From Bdellovibrio sp. ZAP7 (GTDB lineage: Bacteria > Bdellovibrionota_B > Oligoflexia > Oligoflexales > RGVZ01), in assembly GCA_945900755.1 (NCBI GenBank), contig CAMDKS010000005.1, positions 38,522-102,521 of the forward strand: DNA of 64,000 nucleotides, given 5' to 3'. Below are positions 1 to 10,001 of the stretch, one piece after another. A model generated the notes under the pieces. The model was not told the origin of the DNA, ran no database searches, and saw nothing but the letters and a program-made list of their open reading frames with translations. A program made the position numbers and the translations under genes. Every line of letters starts with the position of its first letter. The first letter of the stretch is position 1.

Positions 1-2
1 GT

Positions 3-878
3 GAATACACGAGCATGTTCTCGGAAAGCTTGGGCTTCAAGGTGTTCCAGGCAGAGGATGGACTTGCCGCAATGGAAATCTTGAAAACCGAGACTCCCGA
101 CATTATAGTTTCCGACATGAACATGCCCAACATGGATGGCATGACTCTCCTTCGGGAAATTCGAAAAACCGGAGCTCATCCGCTTTTTCTATTCATATCT
201 GCCTTCACCTCGAATAAGTACACCTTAGAGGCATTAAGCCTCGGAGCTTACGACTACCTCGAGAAGCCCTTCATGCCTAAGCACCTCCAGCCATTGCTGC
301 TTGAGATGCTCCGCGTCCACAATGAACGTAAACGCTTACTCGCCATGCCCGCGGTGATTGGACAATCCGTTTTTGGGACTGTTGGCCCCGAATTTGAAAT
401 CCTAAAGTTGACGTCCATTAGATCAAGTTCACTTCCCCCTATGACCCTGGAGCCAGAGTTCGAGAAATGCATTGATCACAAACAGAAGCTCGTTCGAACA
501 TTCTCTGCCCAAATTAGGTCTCAAATTCCACATACCTTTAAGGCACTCTCAGCCCAAAATCACGATGAATCACTTAGCTCACGCCTTGGGAGCCAATTTA
601 GATTGATGCACTCAATAAGATTAACTGGAACGGCCCTCGACTTGCCTGACATCGCAGATCTATGCAAATCCCTAGAGGCGACCTATATACTACTTCGAGT
701 GCGACCCAACTATTTGAATAAAATGACACTGTCCACGTTGAATACGGGTCATGAATTGCTAATTTCCCAAGTGCAGTCCATTGCCCTAGAAACGGGCCTA
801 AGCAGGGAAGAGAAATCTGAACTTTCCCAAGAAATTGCAAAAATCGTCACGGATTTGAATAATGTCATTAGGTCATAA
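3..878 (+). CDS. Response regulator receiver protein, 5' truncated by the window edge, with possible C-terminal Hpt-like helical region
   Basis: Open frame from the window edge; receiver motifs DIIVSDMNMPNMDG and YDYLEKPF; first receiver beta-strand missing; C-terminal HSIRLTGTALDLPDIADLCKSLE resembles an Hpt domain. Confidence 0.8.
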   Translation, partial: EYTSMFSESLGFKVFQAEDGLAAMEILKTETPDIIVSDMNMPNMDGMTLLREIRKTGAHPLFLFISAFTSNKYTLEALSLGAYDYLEKPFMPKHLQPLLLEMLRVHNERKRLLAMPAVIGQSVFGTVGPEFEILKLTSIRSSSLPPMTLEPEFEKCIDHKQKLVRTFSAQIRSQIPHTFKALSAQNHDESLSSRLGSQFRLMHSIRLTGTALDLPDIADLCKSLEATYILLRVRPNYLNKMTLSTLNTGHELLISQVQSIALETGLSREEKSELSQEIAKIVTDLNNVIRS

Positions 879-886
879 CGGCATCA

Positions 887-965
887 GAGGCGGAGTTTAC
901 TTCCGGTAAATGAGCATTTTCCGGCGACAAGCAACGCCGAGTCAGGGAGCTCCGAGCAAGCACTA
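887..965. repeat. Half copy of the dispersed palindromic repeat seen at 16311-16434 (inverted orientation)
   Basis: Reverse complement (tagtgcttgctcggagctccctgactcggcgttgcttgtcgccggaaaatgctcatttaccggaagtaaactccgcc) nearly matches 16311-16388. Confidence 0.9.
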
Positions 966-3326
966 TTTGGGAGACCTTGGATTTAGCAACCGCAATGCTT
1001 CTTCTGCGCGTGAGTTCAACAGTGCCTTTTTCTGAGGGGGCTCACTGGCTTTGATAATCACAGTAGACTTAGCGACGGGAGCCACAAGCCGTTTTCCTTT
1101 TATTTCTGCTTGAACAACGGCCCCTTCTCGACGCGGGCCATCAACCTCTTGAACCCCATCCAATTCGATACTCGATGCGGCCCCGGTTCCCGATTTCTGT
1201 AATACCCCTGCAAGCTCCGAATCACTAACGAGCAAAAGAACTGGCACCCCGCCATCTCCGACAAAGGAATTTAAAGCCTTCAAAAAACTCGACCTTTGAA
1301 TTCCGGGCACAGTCGCGTCAGCCCACCGATAGACGACCACAACCGAGTCCAGCCTAGATGGCCACAGTGATGCTGCCGCAAACCTCTCATGCTCCTCGAC
1401 TCGCACAATATCCAATAATGCTGCACATCGTTGAGAGGCGTCCACAACTTCGCTTACGCTGTTTGACGATATATCTATAGACGGCAGGCCAGCTTGAGAG
1501 AATAACTTCTGCCAGTCTCGGTTCAACTCTTCCAGGCGAGAGGCAATCCAAACGCTAGTAGACTTAGCACCCATGGCGCGAGAAGATTCATCCAGTCCCT
1601 TTTGAATGCGACTGCGTCGACCGTCGCGATATCGCAAGGTCGCTTTGGCTTCGACAATTAAAAATGAGACATTACTCAGATCCATTAGTTTTTGGCTACC
1701 TATGATAGTCCACCATTGCCGAACATAGGCCTCTAAAGCGGCATGCACCGCCACACGATCCGCCACCCTCAAAGCTAGGTCCTCTCGCGAATGCATAATC
1801 ATTAGGTATTCGGTTGCGTCTCTAAGTAAGTCTGAGAATTGCTTCATTCCAATGCTCTCGCTAACCCCAAGATCGGCTGCCGTTTTAGCCCACTCCTCTT
1901 TTAAGCGACTATGCTCAATGACTGCCTTTTGCAAAAGCACACTGAGGGCTGAGGAGTCTTTATCTAAGAGGGCCTTGGCGTCACCAACCACGTCGCTCAA
2001 TCCCTGAGATGTCTGTAATGCGTATTCCGCTGCGATTTTAACGGCCTCGACCTCTTTTGCCAAACGAGCAATCCAATCTCGTTGATGCCTGAGGGCGGGC
2101 TCTGCGTCCTTAAATTGTTCATCCACTACCTTAGTGGACCCAGATTTAAATCGTTCAAACCAATTCAAAGTTTTTGATGCGACCACTTGACGCAAACCAG
2201 ATTTTTGGGACCATTGACTTGAACCCTGATTTGACATCGACCGAGACGGTTGCGAGGAATATCGATCAACCTCTTGAGCCATTTGCTTAACCCCAAGCAG
2301 CATACTCGCAAGACAGCTCTCAATATCCTGGCCATTTGTGCGAGATCCCGCCAAGAAATCCGCCCAGACTTTAACTCCTTCATGGTTGGAGGGTCGAACC
2401 TTCTTTTCCATGATTATAGTCACACGATTAAGATTCTCTATAAATCGACCCCACGCCCGCAACGCCACCAACTGATCCAATACCTGACACGAATCAGGCA
2501 GCTGATTGATCCATGTGAGCGTCCCTTTGGTCCATTTTTCCTCGATGCCCAAAACCCGTTCACAGAACGATTCATGCATGGCTGATAAGCGTGTAAATGA
2601 TTCGCCTCCACCATTGATGCGGCGAATCAGCTGGTCAATTTGATTCAAAATATCTACTTCGCCCTGGATGGCCTCGAGACTTTTGTCGCTGTCTGCTTTC
2701 GACTCCCGCATTTCTCCTAGTTGCTCTGCCTGTCGATTTAGCTCCTGAAAGGCACCCAACAAACGAGAGGAAGGACCCGCGATACGGGACAATTTGTACG
2801 GATCAGCATAATCTGAAATTTTTAATTTTTGAGCACATTGCTTGGCCAATTCTTTTGCGGCCGTCAAACCAGCCACGTCAGAGTTCTCGTGGCGCCCTCC
2901 AAGATCCCAAACTGTCGCAGCCACATCTGATCCACGACCAATGATCTGTCGAAGCTCCAAGGGAGCGACCAAACCCTCGGCCTGACTTAAGCTTGCATCC
3001 AAATCCAAAAGTGACGCTAGAAGTGACCTTTGCGCCTCCTCAATAGATAACAGTCTAGAATTTCGCCGAAATACAGTTCCTTTTAACCCACGCTCAATGG
3101 TCCACACGTCTCCAGCGTCATCAGCCGCATCTAACCAAACTTCTTCAAGATTTGCAGATCTCTTTCCAGACAATGCAAATTTCAGCGCTAATGCAAATGT
3201 TTCAAGTTGGTTATCGGTACCAGAAATCGTGACCACGGGCCGCATTTTGCCAATACCGGCAGATAACTTCCAACCATGAACCTCTTTGGCGCCATGTTTT
3301 CGAAATCGTATTCCAGTTATATACAC
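963..3326 (-). CDS. YhaN/SMC-like coiled-coil protein with degenerate ATPase motifs
   Basis: 787 aa; N-terminus MYITGIRFRKHGAKEVHGWKLSAGIGKMRPVVTISGTDNQLETFALALKFAL resembles a YhaN/RecF/SMC N-lobe without GxxGxGKS; long helical middle. Confidence 0.5.
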   Translation of the reverse strand: MYITGIRFRKHGAKEVHGWKLSAGIGKMRPVVTISGTDNQLETFALALKFALSGKRSANLEEVWLDAADDAGDVWTIERGLKGTVFRRNSRLLSIEEAQRSLLASLLDLDASLSQAEGLVAPLELRQIIGRGSDVAATVWDLGGRHENSDVAGLTAAKELAKQCAQKLKISDYADPYKLSRIAGPSSRLLGAFQELNRQAEQLGEMRESKADSDKSLEAIQGEVDILNQIDQLIRRINGGGESFTRLSAMHESFCERVLGIEEKWTKGTLTWINQLPDSCQVLDQLVALRAWGRFIENLNRVTIIMEKKVRPSNHEGVKVWADFLAGSRTNGQDIESCLASMLLGVKQMAQEVDRYSSQPSRSMSNQGSSQWSQKSGLRQVVASKTLNWFERFKSGSTKVVDEQFKDAEPALRHQRDWIARLAKEVEAVKIAAEYALQTSQGLSDVVGDAKALLDKDSSALSVLLQKAVIEHSRLKEEWAKTAADLGVSESIGMKQFSDLLRDATEYLMIMHSREDLALRVADRVAVHAALEAYVRQWWTIIGSQKLMDLSNVSFLIVEAKATLRYRDGRRSRIQKGLDESSRAMGAKSTSVWIASRLEELNRDWQKLFSQAGLPSIDISSNSVSEVVDASQRCAALLDIVRVEEHERFAAASLWPSRLDSVVVVYRWADATVPGIQRSSFLKALNSFVGDGGVPVLLLVSDSELAGVLQKSGTGAASSIELDGVQEVDGPRREGAVVQAEIKGKRLVAPVAKSTVIIKASEPPQKKALLNSRAEEALRLLNPRSPK

Positions 3327-3408
3327 TCTGACCCCCCTTTGCCCTTAATGTTTTTCGCAAACATCCGATAAGAATTCAAAATCGATCAACCCGTATCCGG
3401 AGATTTCG

Positions 3409-4632
3409 GTGACCATTAAGCCTAGCCACAGATTTACCTTCTCAGACCTAGATGCGATGAACCGAGATCTCATCCGAGAACTAGCATGTCAACACGATTT
3501 CTTGCGCATTTCATGTTACCGCTTGGCAGGCTCCGACGCCACACTAATTCTCGACACTGGGGATGATCCAAGCGCCACATGGCCTGCAATAATTAATTGC
3601 CTTAATTATTATTGTACACTAAAAAATAAAGCACACCTTACATTTGGATGGCAAGAGACTCCCGGAAATCTAATTAAACTTTTCCCGTCACTAAAGGGCA
3701 CAAAATCTTACCTTCCTCCGCAAGAATCGTGGGCAACAAAAACACTATTTATCGTCAAAAGAAGCGCGCGATCTCCTCGAAATATTGGAGGCCTAGATGG
3801 TTTTTTGGAAGCTTTAGCGCGAAAATTTCATTTTTGGCTTGCCAACGATGAATTACGTCATTTTCTTGACGACACGACAATCCAAGAGCAAATTCACGCC
3901 TTCGGATCACAGGTATCACGAATCGTGAGCCATGAAATTCGAAACCCAGTGATGAATCTATTAAGCCTTGCTCAAACTCATATCTACTTGTGGAAAGATT
4001 CGGGAGCAGAGGTCGAACAATTCGCCTCAGAGGTCGAAAATTACACGCAACGCATCTGTGACGTCATCCAAAAACTGGAGGTCCTTGAAGCGAATGGCCA
4101 TGATGAATTCCGACCATCCGAAGTGGCAAGGAATATTGATCTAAAGGCCTTAATTTCCTCAGAATGCGCAACTTGGAGCCGTGAGCTGCCGGCCAACCTT
4201 GCCCCAAATCAACAAAAAGTAAGCAAACTCCAAATCAGTATGGCTGACGGTAACTATCAAGTGAGTGGAGTCCAGTCTCTGATAAAAATGGCACTTCGAG
4301 AAGTCCTACAAAATGCTTTCATTTACGCATCAGGTACACCAATCAGCGTATCACTCTATGGTACAGGCGAAAATGTGATTCTCGACATTTCAGATGACGG
4401 AGCCCCGATCGCACCGGGTCAGGAGGAACTGATGTTTATGCGTTACTATCAGGGTCAAAAGGCTGCGAGCAACAAAAGCACCCTGACACGAGGCCTTGGA
4501 CTTGGACTGTACTTGGCCCGCTTCATTTGCAACTATCACAATGCTCAGTTAATATTTGTCCGCGGAGTAGGAAAAAAAGGTGTTTTCCGTTTTATTTGGC
4601 CACAATCTAAACCAGTATCTAAAACATCATAA
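3409..4632 (+). CDS. Sensor histidine kinase
   Basis: H-box SHEIRNPVMNLL, N-box LREVLQNAFIYA, G-boxes ISDDGAPI and TRGLGLGLYLAR. Confidence 0.9.
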   Translation: MTIKPSHRFTFSDLDAMNRDLIRELACQHDFLRISCYRLAGSDATLILDTGDDPSATWPAIINCLNYYCTLKNKAHLTFGWQETPGNLIKLFPSLKGTKSYLPPQESWATKTLFIVKRSARSPRNIGGLDGFLEALARKFHFWLANDELRHFLDDTTIQEQIHAFGSQVSRIVSHEIRNPVMNLLSLAQTHIYLWKDSGAEVEQFASEVENYTQRICDVIQKLEVLEANGHDEFRPSEVARNIDLKALISSECATWSRELPANLAPNQQKVSKLQISMADGNYQVSGVQSLIKMALREVLQNAFIYASGTPISVSLYGTGENVILDISDDGAPIAPGQEELMFMRYYQGQKAASNKSTLTRGLGLGLYLARFICNYHNAQLIFVRGVGKKGVFRFIWPQSKPVSKTS

Positions 4633-4649
4633 ACTAGGAGAGACAAATT

Positions 4650-5045
4650 ATGGCATACATCATTTTAGCAGAAGACGAAATCCACATTCAACGACTAGCC
4701 AAGGTTGTGCTTGAAAAGGGCGGGCATACCATTCAAACTGTGAGCAGCGGCGAAGAGTTATTAAAATGTCTTGAGACCGTAACCAGCCTTCCTGATCTCA
4801 TGATTCTTGACATCATGATGCCTGGAATTGACGGCTTGCAGGTGCTTCGAACCCTTAAAGCACAGCCAAAGTATGCAGGAATTCCCGTAGTCATGCTGAC
4901 CGCCCTTGCCCAAGAGGCGATCGTACTAAAGGGAATTCAGCTCGGGGCTAAAGATTATATCCGAAAACCCTTCCATCCTGTCGATCTGCTAGATAGAATC
5001 AATCGGCAATTGCCGCAACCAGTCTCCAAGGCCGAAGGAAGCTAA
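4650..5045 (+). CDS. Single-domain response regulator
   Basis: 131 aa receiver: ILAEDE, LMILDIMMPGIDG, KDYIRKPF; directly downstream of the kinase. Confidence 0.92.
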   Translation: MAYIILAEDEIHIQRLAKVVLEKGGHTIQTVSSGEELLKCLETVTSLPDLMILDIMMPGIDGLQVLRTLKAQPKYAGIPVVMLTALAQEAIVLKGIQLGAKDYIRKPFHPVDLLDRINRQLPQPVSKAEGS

Positions 5046-5051
5046 CGCTCG

Positions 5052-6104
5052 ATGACCGATGCATTTGATAAAGCAGGACGCTATCTCACCGCGGGCCTTC
5101 GTTTACTACCGGCAGAAATCGCCCATGATGTTGCGATGCTTGCCATGAAACATGGCGCCCTTAGGTGCCTTCCAAAACAACAACAACCCTCGTTCGCCGT
5201 ACCGCTACATGTCAATGTTCCAGGTATCGGGCGACTTCGCCACCCGATAGGCTTAGCGGCAGGATTCGATAAAAACATTCGCTGCCCAAATGCGTTTGAG
5301 CTAATGGGTTTGTCATTTCTTGAAATGGGAACTGTGACCCCACGCCCCCAACCTGGTAATCCGAAACCTCGACTTTTTAGACAACCCGAAACCCTATCTA
5401 TTATTAACAGAATGGGATTTAACAGCGACGGATCAAGGCTTGTTGCAAAACGCCTAAAGGACTTGAATTGGAAGCCCTCTCGCGTTCCTTTGGGCGTAAA
5501 CATCGGGAAAAATAAAGACACCCCTCAGGAACAGGCCATCAATGATTTTGTCGCTGGAGTTGAAGTGTTTAACGCCCATGCTCATTGGCTAACGGTAAAC
5601 ATATCGTCACCCAATACCCCTGGTTTACGAAACTTGGCAACTCCGGAGTTTTTGCGTGAACTAGCACAGTCAATCGGAAACATTCGCTCAAAATGCTGGA
5701 TTAAGCTAGATCCTGATATGGATCAAGGGTCCTTTCGAAAAATGATCTCAAGCATTCAACACGAAGGTTTTCAAGGTGCAATTCTATCAAATACTCACCG
5801 TGTAGAATGGCCGGAGGCTGGAGGACAAAGCGGCTATCCGCTGCTGTCACCGAGTAACTCCTGTTTGGAGTGGGCTTGGGATGTCACAAAAGGATCTCTT
5901 CCTGTAATCGCCTCGGGCGGCGTATTATCGGGAGTTGATGCCTTTCATAAGTTGGCAAGAGGCGCCTGCGCTGTTCAAATCTATACGGCGTTAGTCTACC
6001 GTGGGCCTGGTGCCGCCATGCGAATCTGCGAAGAGCTTAGCCGCGAGTTGAAACTCCGTGGGTTTGAATCCGCTGAAGAGGCCATCGGATGTTGGTATTT
6101 GTGA
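5052..6104 (+). CDS. pyrD: Dihydroorotate dehydrogenase (class 2, quinone type)
   Basis: HPIGLAAGFDKN, NISSPNTPGLRNL, IASGGVLSGVDAFHKLARGACAVQIYTALVYRGP. Confidence 0.93.
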   Translation: MTDAFDKAGRYLTAGLRLLPAEIAHDVAMLAMKHGALRCLPKQQQPSFAVPLHVNVPGIGRLRHPIGLAAGFDKNIRCPNAFELMGLSFLEMGTVTPRPQPGNPKPRLFRQPETLSIINRMGFNSDGSRLVAKRLKDLNWKPSRVPLGVNIGKNKDTPQEQAINDFVAGVEVFNAHAHWLTVNISSPNTPGLRNLATPEFLRELAQSIGNIRSKCWIKLDPDMDQGSFRKMISSIQHEGFQGAILSNTHRVEWPEAGGQSGYPLLSPSNSCLEWAWDVTKGSLPVIASGGVLSGVDAFHKLARGACAVQIYTALVYRGPGAAMRICEELSRELKLRGFESAEEAIGCWYL

Positions 6105-6140
6105 ATATATTTGCAAGCAAAGACTGGAAAGGAAAACGGT

Positions 6141-7697
6141 ATGGACATAAAAAGACGCATTCGAGATAATATCCACGGCACCATCGACGTTTCGGCTTTT
6201 GAAGATTTGGTGATCAGCCACCCAACATTTCAGCGCCTGCGCCGCATTAAACAACTGGCCTTTTTACAGTATGTTTTCCCGGGCGCCAGTCACAGCAGGT
6301 TTGAGCACAGCTTAGGTGTCATGCACCTTTCGGGCGTTGCGTGGCAGAAACTGTTTGAAAATCAAAAAACACTTCGCAACGCTACTAAAAAATACAATAA
6401 TTTTGCGCAATTGGAAAAAAAAACCACTCCAAGCCATGAATTCCACGGATTGCTGAACCCCACTTTTTCTATGATTGATGAAATCAGTGCCGATACATAC
6501 CCTCTGCAGGCTTTGCGACTAGCTGCTCTCATGCATGATCTAGGTCATTCACCTTTTTCACATAGTGGCGAGGGCTTCATGCCGACTTGGCAGCAAATTA
6601 ACGATGCTCGCGCCGATTACCCAGAATATATTTCCACTTTTATTAAGACCCAATGCGAAACATTTCGCACCAAGGGCCAAAATCCAGCCGTCATCCAAGT
6701 TCGCCACGAATTATATACACTCCTTGCCATTGATAGCATCTTCTCGGATATTTACAGGGACAATCCCGATCTTAAAGGACCCAAAATCTCCGCTCAGGAT
6801 GTAGCCTCTATAATTGCGCCAGAGATTCCCCCGTCCAAAAACAGCCCCTTACTAAAATATGGAATTCACCAGCTTTGCCATGAGCTCGTCTCCGGTGAGT
6901 TTGACGTGGACCGCATGGACTATTTACTTCGCGATAGCCGGGAGTGTGGCGTTGTTTATGGTATATTTGACGAAAGCAGAATTCTCAATTCCTTGGCGGT
7001 ATATTGGGACGAAAACGAAAAATCATTGCATCTCGCCATTCAATTTTCGGGCCTTGCAGCTTTTGAAGATTACCTCCGGGCACGCCACTCCATGTACCTC
7101 CAGCTATATTTTCATAAGACGTCCGTAGCGGCCGAAGCCATGATCAAAAGAATCACAAAAATGATTCCAACATGGACCCTCCCCTTGAACATAAATGATT
7201 ATGCGGCGATCGATGAACACAATATGCCAACGATCTTGCTTGAGGCTGCGACAAGTCTAATCGCAAACGATGAAAAGCGAGAAGAATTTAACACGCTTGT
7301 AAAAGATCTTATGTACCACCGAAAATTGTGGAAGCGTGCCTTCGAAGTGGCCTCGAACACCGGGCCAGCCACGGGGATCGAAAGTATTGATGAAGCAGCT
7401 ACTGTCATAGCCAGTCTTGGTTATAAATTCGAGAAGGTTTCGAGCAGTAACTCCTTAACTCGCTTTAAACCGCGCTCGGCTAATGAGCCAAGCCACCAGG
7501 CACTTCGCCTCATCAAAAAAGACGAATTTCAGTTCCCGAGAGTCATCCCTATTGAGGATCAAATGAGTCTTTTAGATCAAAATTCGAGGGTCCAAATTAC
7601 GAGACTCTACGTGGAAAACCGCAAAGACACAAAAACAGGTCAAAATTCTGTAACCCAAATCCGCGATGAGTTGCAAAAACTCGTTCGCACCCATTAG
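6141..7697 (+). CDS. HD domain phosphohydrolase (dGTPase/SAMHD1-like architecture)
   Basis: HSRFEHSLGVMHL, ALMHDLGHSPFSHSGE, FDVDRMDYLLRDS; ATG 6141 preceded by an aggaaa SD-like motif, preferred over ORF-track start 6111. Confidence 0.85.
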   Translation: MDIKRRIRDNIHGTIDVSAFEDLVISHPTFQRLRRIKQLAFLQYVFPGASHSRFEHSLGVMHLSGVAWQKLFENQKTLRNATKKYNNFAQLEKKTTPSHEFHGLLNPTFSMIDEISADTYPLQALRLAALMHDLGHSPFSHSGEGFMPTWQQINDARADYPEYISTFIKTQCETFRTKGQNPAVIQVRHELYTLLAIDSIFSDIYRDNPDLKGPKISAQDVASIIAPEIPPSKNSPLLKYGIHQLCHELVSGEFDVDRMDYLLRDSRECGVVYGIFDESRILNSLAVYWDENEKSLHLAIQFSGLAAFEDYLRARHSMYLQLYFHKTSVAAEAMIKRITKMIPTWTLPLNINDYAAIDEHNMPTILLEAATSLIANDEKREEFNTLVKDLMYHRKLWKRAFEVASNTGPATGIESIDEAATVIASLGYKFEKVSSSNSLTRFKPRSANEPSHQALRLIKKDEFQFPRVIPIEDQMSLLDQNSRVQITRLYVENRKDTKTGQNSVTQIRDELQKLVRTH

Positions 7698-7719
7698 ATT
7701 TTACCGAAAAATACTTTGA

Positions 7720-9990
7720 TCAACTGTTTTTTTGATCCTCAATCGTCATTAAAAATCGAGCGCATTCAACAGCGGACACAGGATCGTAACCAAATCTCCG
7801 CTCGAGCTCTAAAAGGGTCGATTTAGCTGAAGCCAATTCTTTGGAGCTAAATTTTTTCTGAGCTTCGCTGTCAGGCGCCAGAATGGCCTTTAAAGTGGAG
7901 GTAATAATTTGTGATTTTTGATCATAATAATGCTCTTTAATGCGCTGTAAGTGATCGAAAAATATAAGGCTAAAATTAATTTCCTCTTTGGGATTATCAA
8001 TTTTATAGCTGGCAATCCGTGACAATAGACTTTCTCGAAACCTTAGAGGGTCGCCGCCGCTGACTCCCAATATTACTTCGACGTCATTCATCTGCATCTC
8101 AGATGGCGCCTCAGCACTTTCCTTTTTTTGATTGAAAATTTGTTCTTTTTTCACGAAGGCAACGGCCTGCTCTACATATTTTGAAAGGACTTGCTCGTAT
8201 TGCCCCTCCTCAACCAAGGACATGGCCGAAAGTAGCTCTCCTTCAAAGACTCCAGCAAACCAGTCACGCACATTACGGATGAAAAACGCGGCATCATGAT
8301 ACTTATTACGCGCTTCAAATTGCAGAAAATCGTAGACACTTCGCTCTTTGAGAAATCGTTCAAGCTCCGTCATGATAACCATCGGGGTAATGGTCGTAAA
8401 CTCCGTATCTTCTCCCACTCTGTGAATTAATGCTCGAACCTCGCGAGGCGAAGCGCCAAATCGCCCCTCGTATATTGCATTTCCTGCTGACTCGTTGAGA
8501 ATTAATGGACAAATCTGCCTAAGGACCGCCTGGTCAGCCGCAACGAACGCATCACCCGTTGGGCGACGGTCATAGAGCATCGCTTTCGCAAAGGGCTCTA
8601 GACGGTTAATGACGCCTCTATATTCATTTGGATAAGCGTCAGAATCTGGATGCATTAGGCGAGTCAAGATGGCCCATAATGCCAACGACTCTATTGCGTG
8701 TGGTGAGACCTTCTTCACTTTAGAAATAGCTTGCACATCGCGATTGTAGATTTTTACTTCGTCTGAAATCTTGAGCAAATAGGGAACCGTTATGAACTCA
8801 AACCGGCCACGAAATGAGCCGAAATCTGGCAAGGTTTTAAAGGCATCAAGGTGCGTTTCGTTGGCGGTCGCAAAAAAAACGACATCCAAATTTTGTACCG
8901 CAGAAGGGAGGCCAAGGGTCGCACGCTCAACCGTCGTTAGCAGATACTTAAATGTCTCAATTGGCCGTTTCAATAGATCGCTAAACTCTAGTATTCCCCT
9001 ATTGGCCTCGACGATCTCACCTACACACTCAGTAAATCGAATATTGTGGAGCACCGCTGGGAGATTCGCTATATTGCGGTCCATTGTTAGCTGTTTTTCT
9101 TGAGCATCCATGGACATCTGCGGTTCGACCGTCGAAATTCCGACTCGGTATTGCCTCGAATAGAAGAATCGTTCCACTTGAATATGTCTGAATACCTTTT
9201 GAACTTCGCCATCATAGGCCACCAAGAGGTTTTCAAATATTAATTGATTCCTTTTGCTCAACCCAGACAAGAAAATGTGCGACGGAAGCTCCGCTTCCCG
9301 AGGATCAATCCGATCGGCGGTAGCGACATACTCTCGCAAAATCTTTTCGCGAAATGGCATCGGAATAAGGAATATTGGGTTTTCTTTGAATTCGCTTTGT
9401 AGTTTACTCGAGATTTGATTCTCACCGAGCGTGGCAAAACTTTCTTCCTTCGCCGCGCTGGCTTCATACTTGGAAGAAAATCCAATTTTTCCGGCCTCAC
9501 CACTTATGGCACGGGGAGTCGAACCTTTGTCCACTGGAAAAATCCAGTTAAAACGGTAAACCGACCCTTCATCGGTTTCGCTATATTTTTGCATGGCATG
9601 GGAGATAGCTTCGACCGTTGACGATTTTGCGGAGCCGTTTGGTCCGTGCAAAAATATGACTTTATTAGCGACTCCTTGCCGAACAAATGCCTGCATGACT
9701 CTGAAAATGTTCTGCTGAACGGCCTCGCCCCCGACAATGGGAATTCCTTTATCTGTTCCAATGTCAAAAAGCTTAAAGCGACGAAAATCGGCATTTTCGT
9801 TCGGCTTCTCCGTAGTTGGATTGGTAACACCAAAATGTAGAAAACAATCTCGCAGGTACTCTGAAGCGTTACGCATTAGTCGATGCGGATTTGCTCTGAC
9901 GAGATCTAAAAACTGGTCAAACGACAATATGCTCTGCCGTTCCTTATATAGGTGTTTTATTTCCGAGGAGATATTTCCAACTAAATCCAT
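7720..9990 (-). CDS. prkA: PrkA-type serine protein kinase (AAA+ domain)
   Basis: Walker A LHGPNGSAKSS; DLVRANPHRLMRNASEYLRD and C-terminal PrkA-like region; ATG at 9990 has a GGTG upstream and is preferred over the GTG at 9999. Confidence 0.85.
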   Translation of the reverse strand: MDLVGNISSEIKHLYKERQSILSFDQFLDLVRANPHRLMRNASEYLRDCFLHFGVTNPTTEKPNENADFRRFKLFDIGTDKGIPIVGGEAVQQNIFRVMQAFVRQGVANKVIFLHGPNGSAKSSTVEAISHAMQKYSETDEGSVYRFNWIFPVDKGSTPRAISGEAGKIGFSSKYEASAAKEESFATLGENQISSKLQSEFKENPIFLIPMPFREKILREYVATADRIDPREAELPSHIFLSGLSKRNQLIFENLLVAYDGEVQKVFRHIQVERFFYSRQYRVGISTVEPQMSMDAQEKQLTMDRNIANLPAVLHNIRFTECVGEIVEANRGILEFSDLLKRPIETFKYLLTTVERATLGLPSAVQNLDVVFFATANETHLDAFKTLPDFGSFRGRFEFITVPYLLKISDEVKIYNRDVQAISKVKKVSPHAIESLALWAILTRLMHPDSDAYPNEYRGVINRLEPFAKAMLYDRRPTGDAFVAADQAVLRQICPLILNESAGNAIYEGRFGASPREVRALIHRVGEDTEFTTITPMVIMTELERFLKERSVYDFLQFEARNKYHDAAFFIRNVRDWFAGVFEGELLSAMSLVEEGQYEQVLSKYVEQAVAFVKKEQIFNQKKESAEAPSEMQMNDVEVILGVSGGDPLRFRESLLSRIASYKIDNPKEEINFSLIFFDHLQRIKEHYYDQKSQIITSTLKAILAPDSEAQKKFSSKELASAKSTLLELERRFGYDPVSAVECARFLMTIEDQKNS

Positions 9991-10001
9991 TTTTTTCACC
10001 G

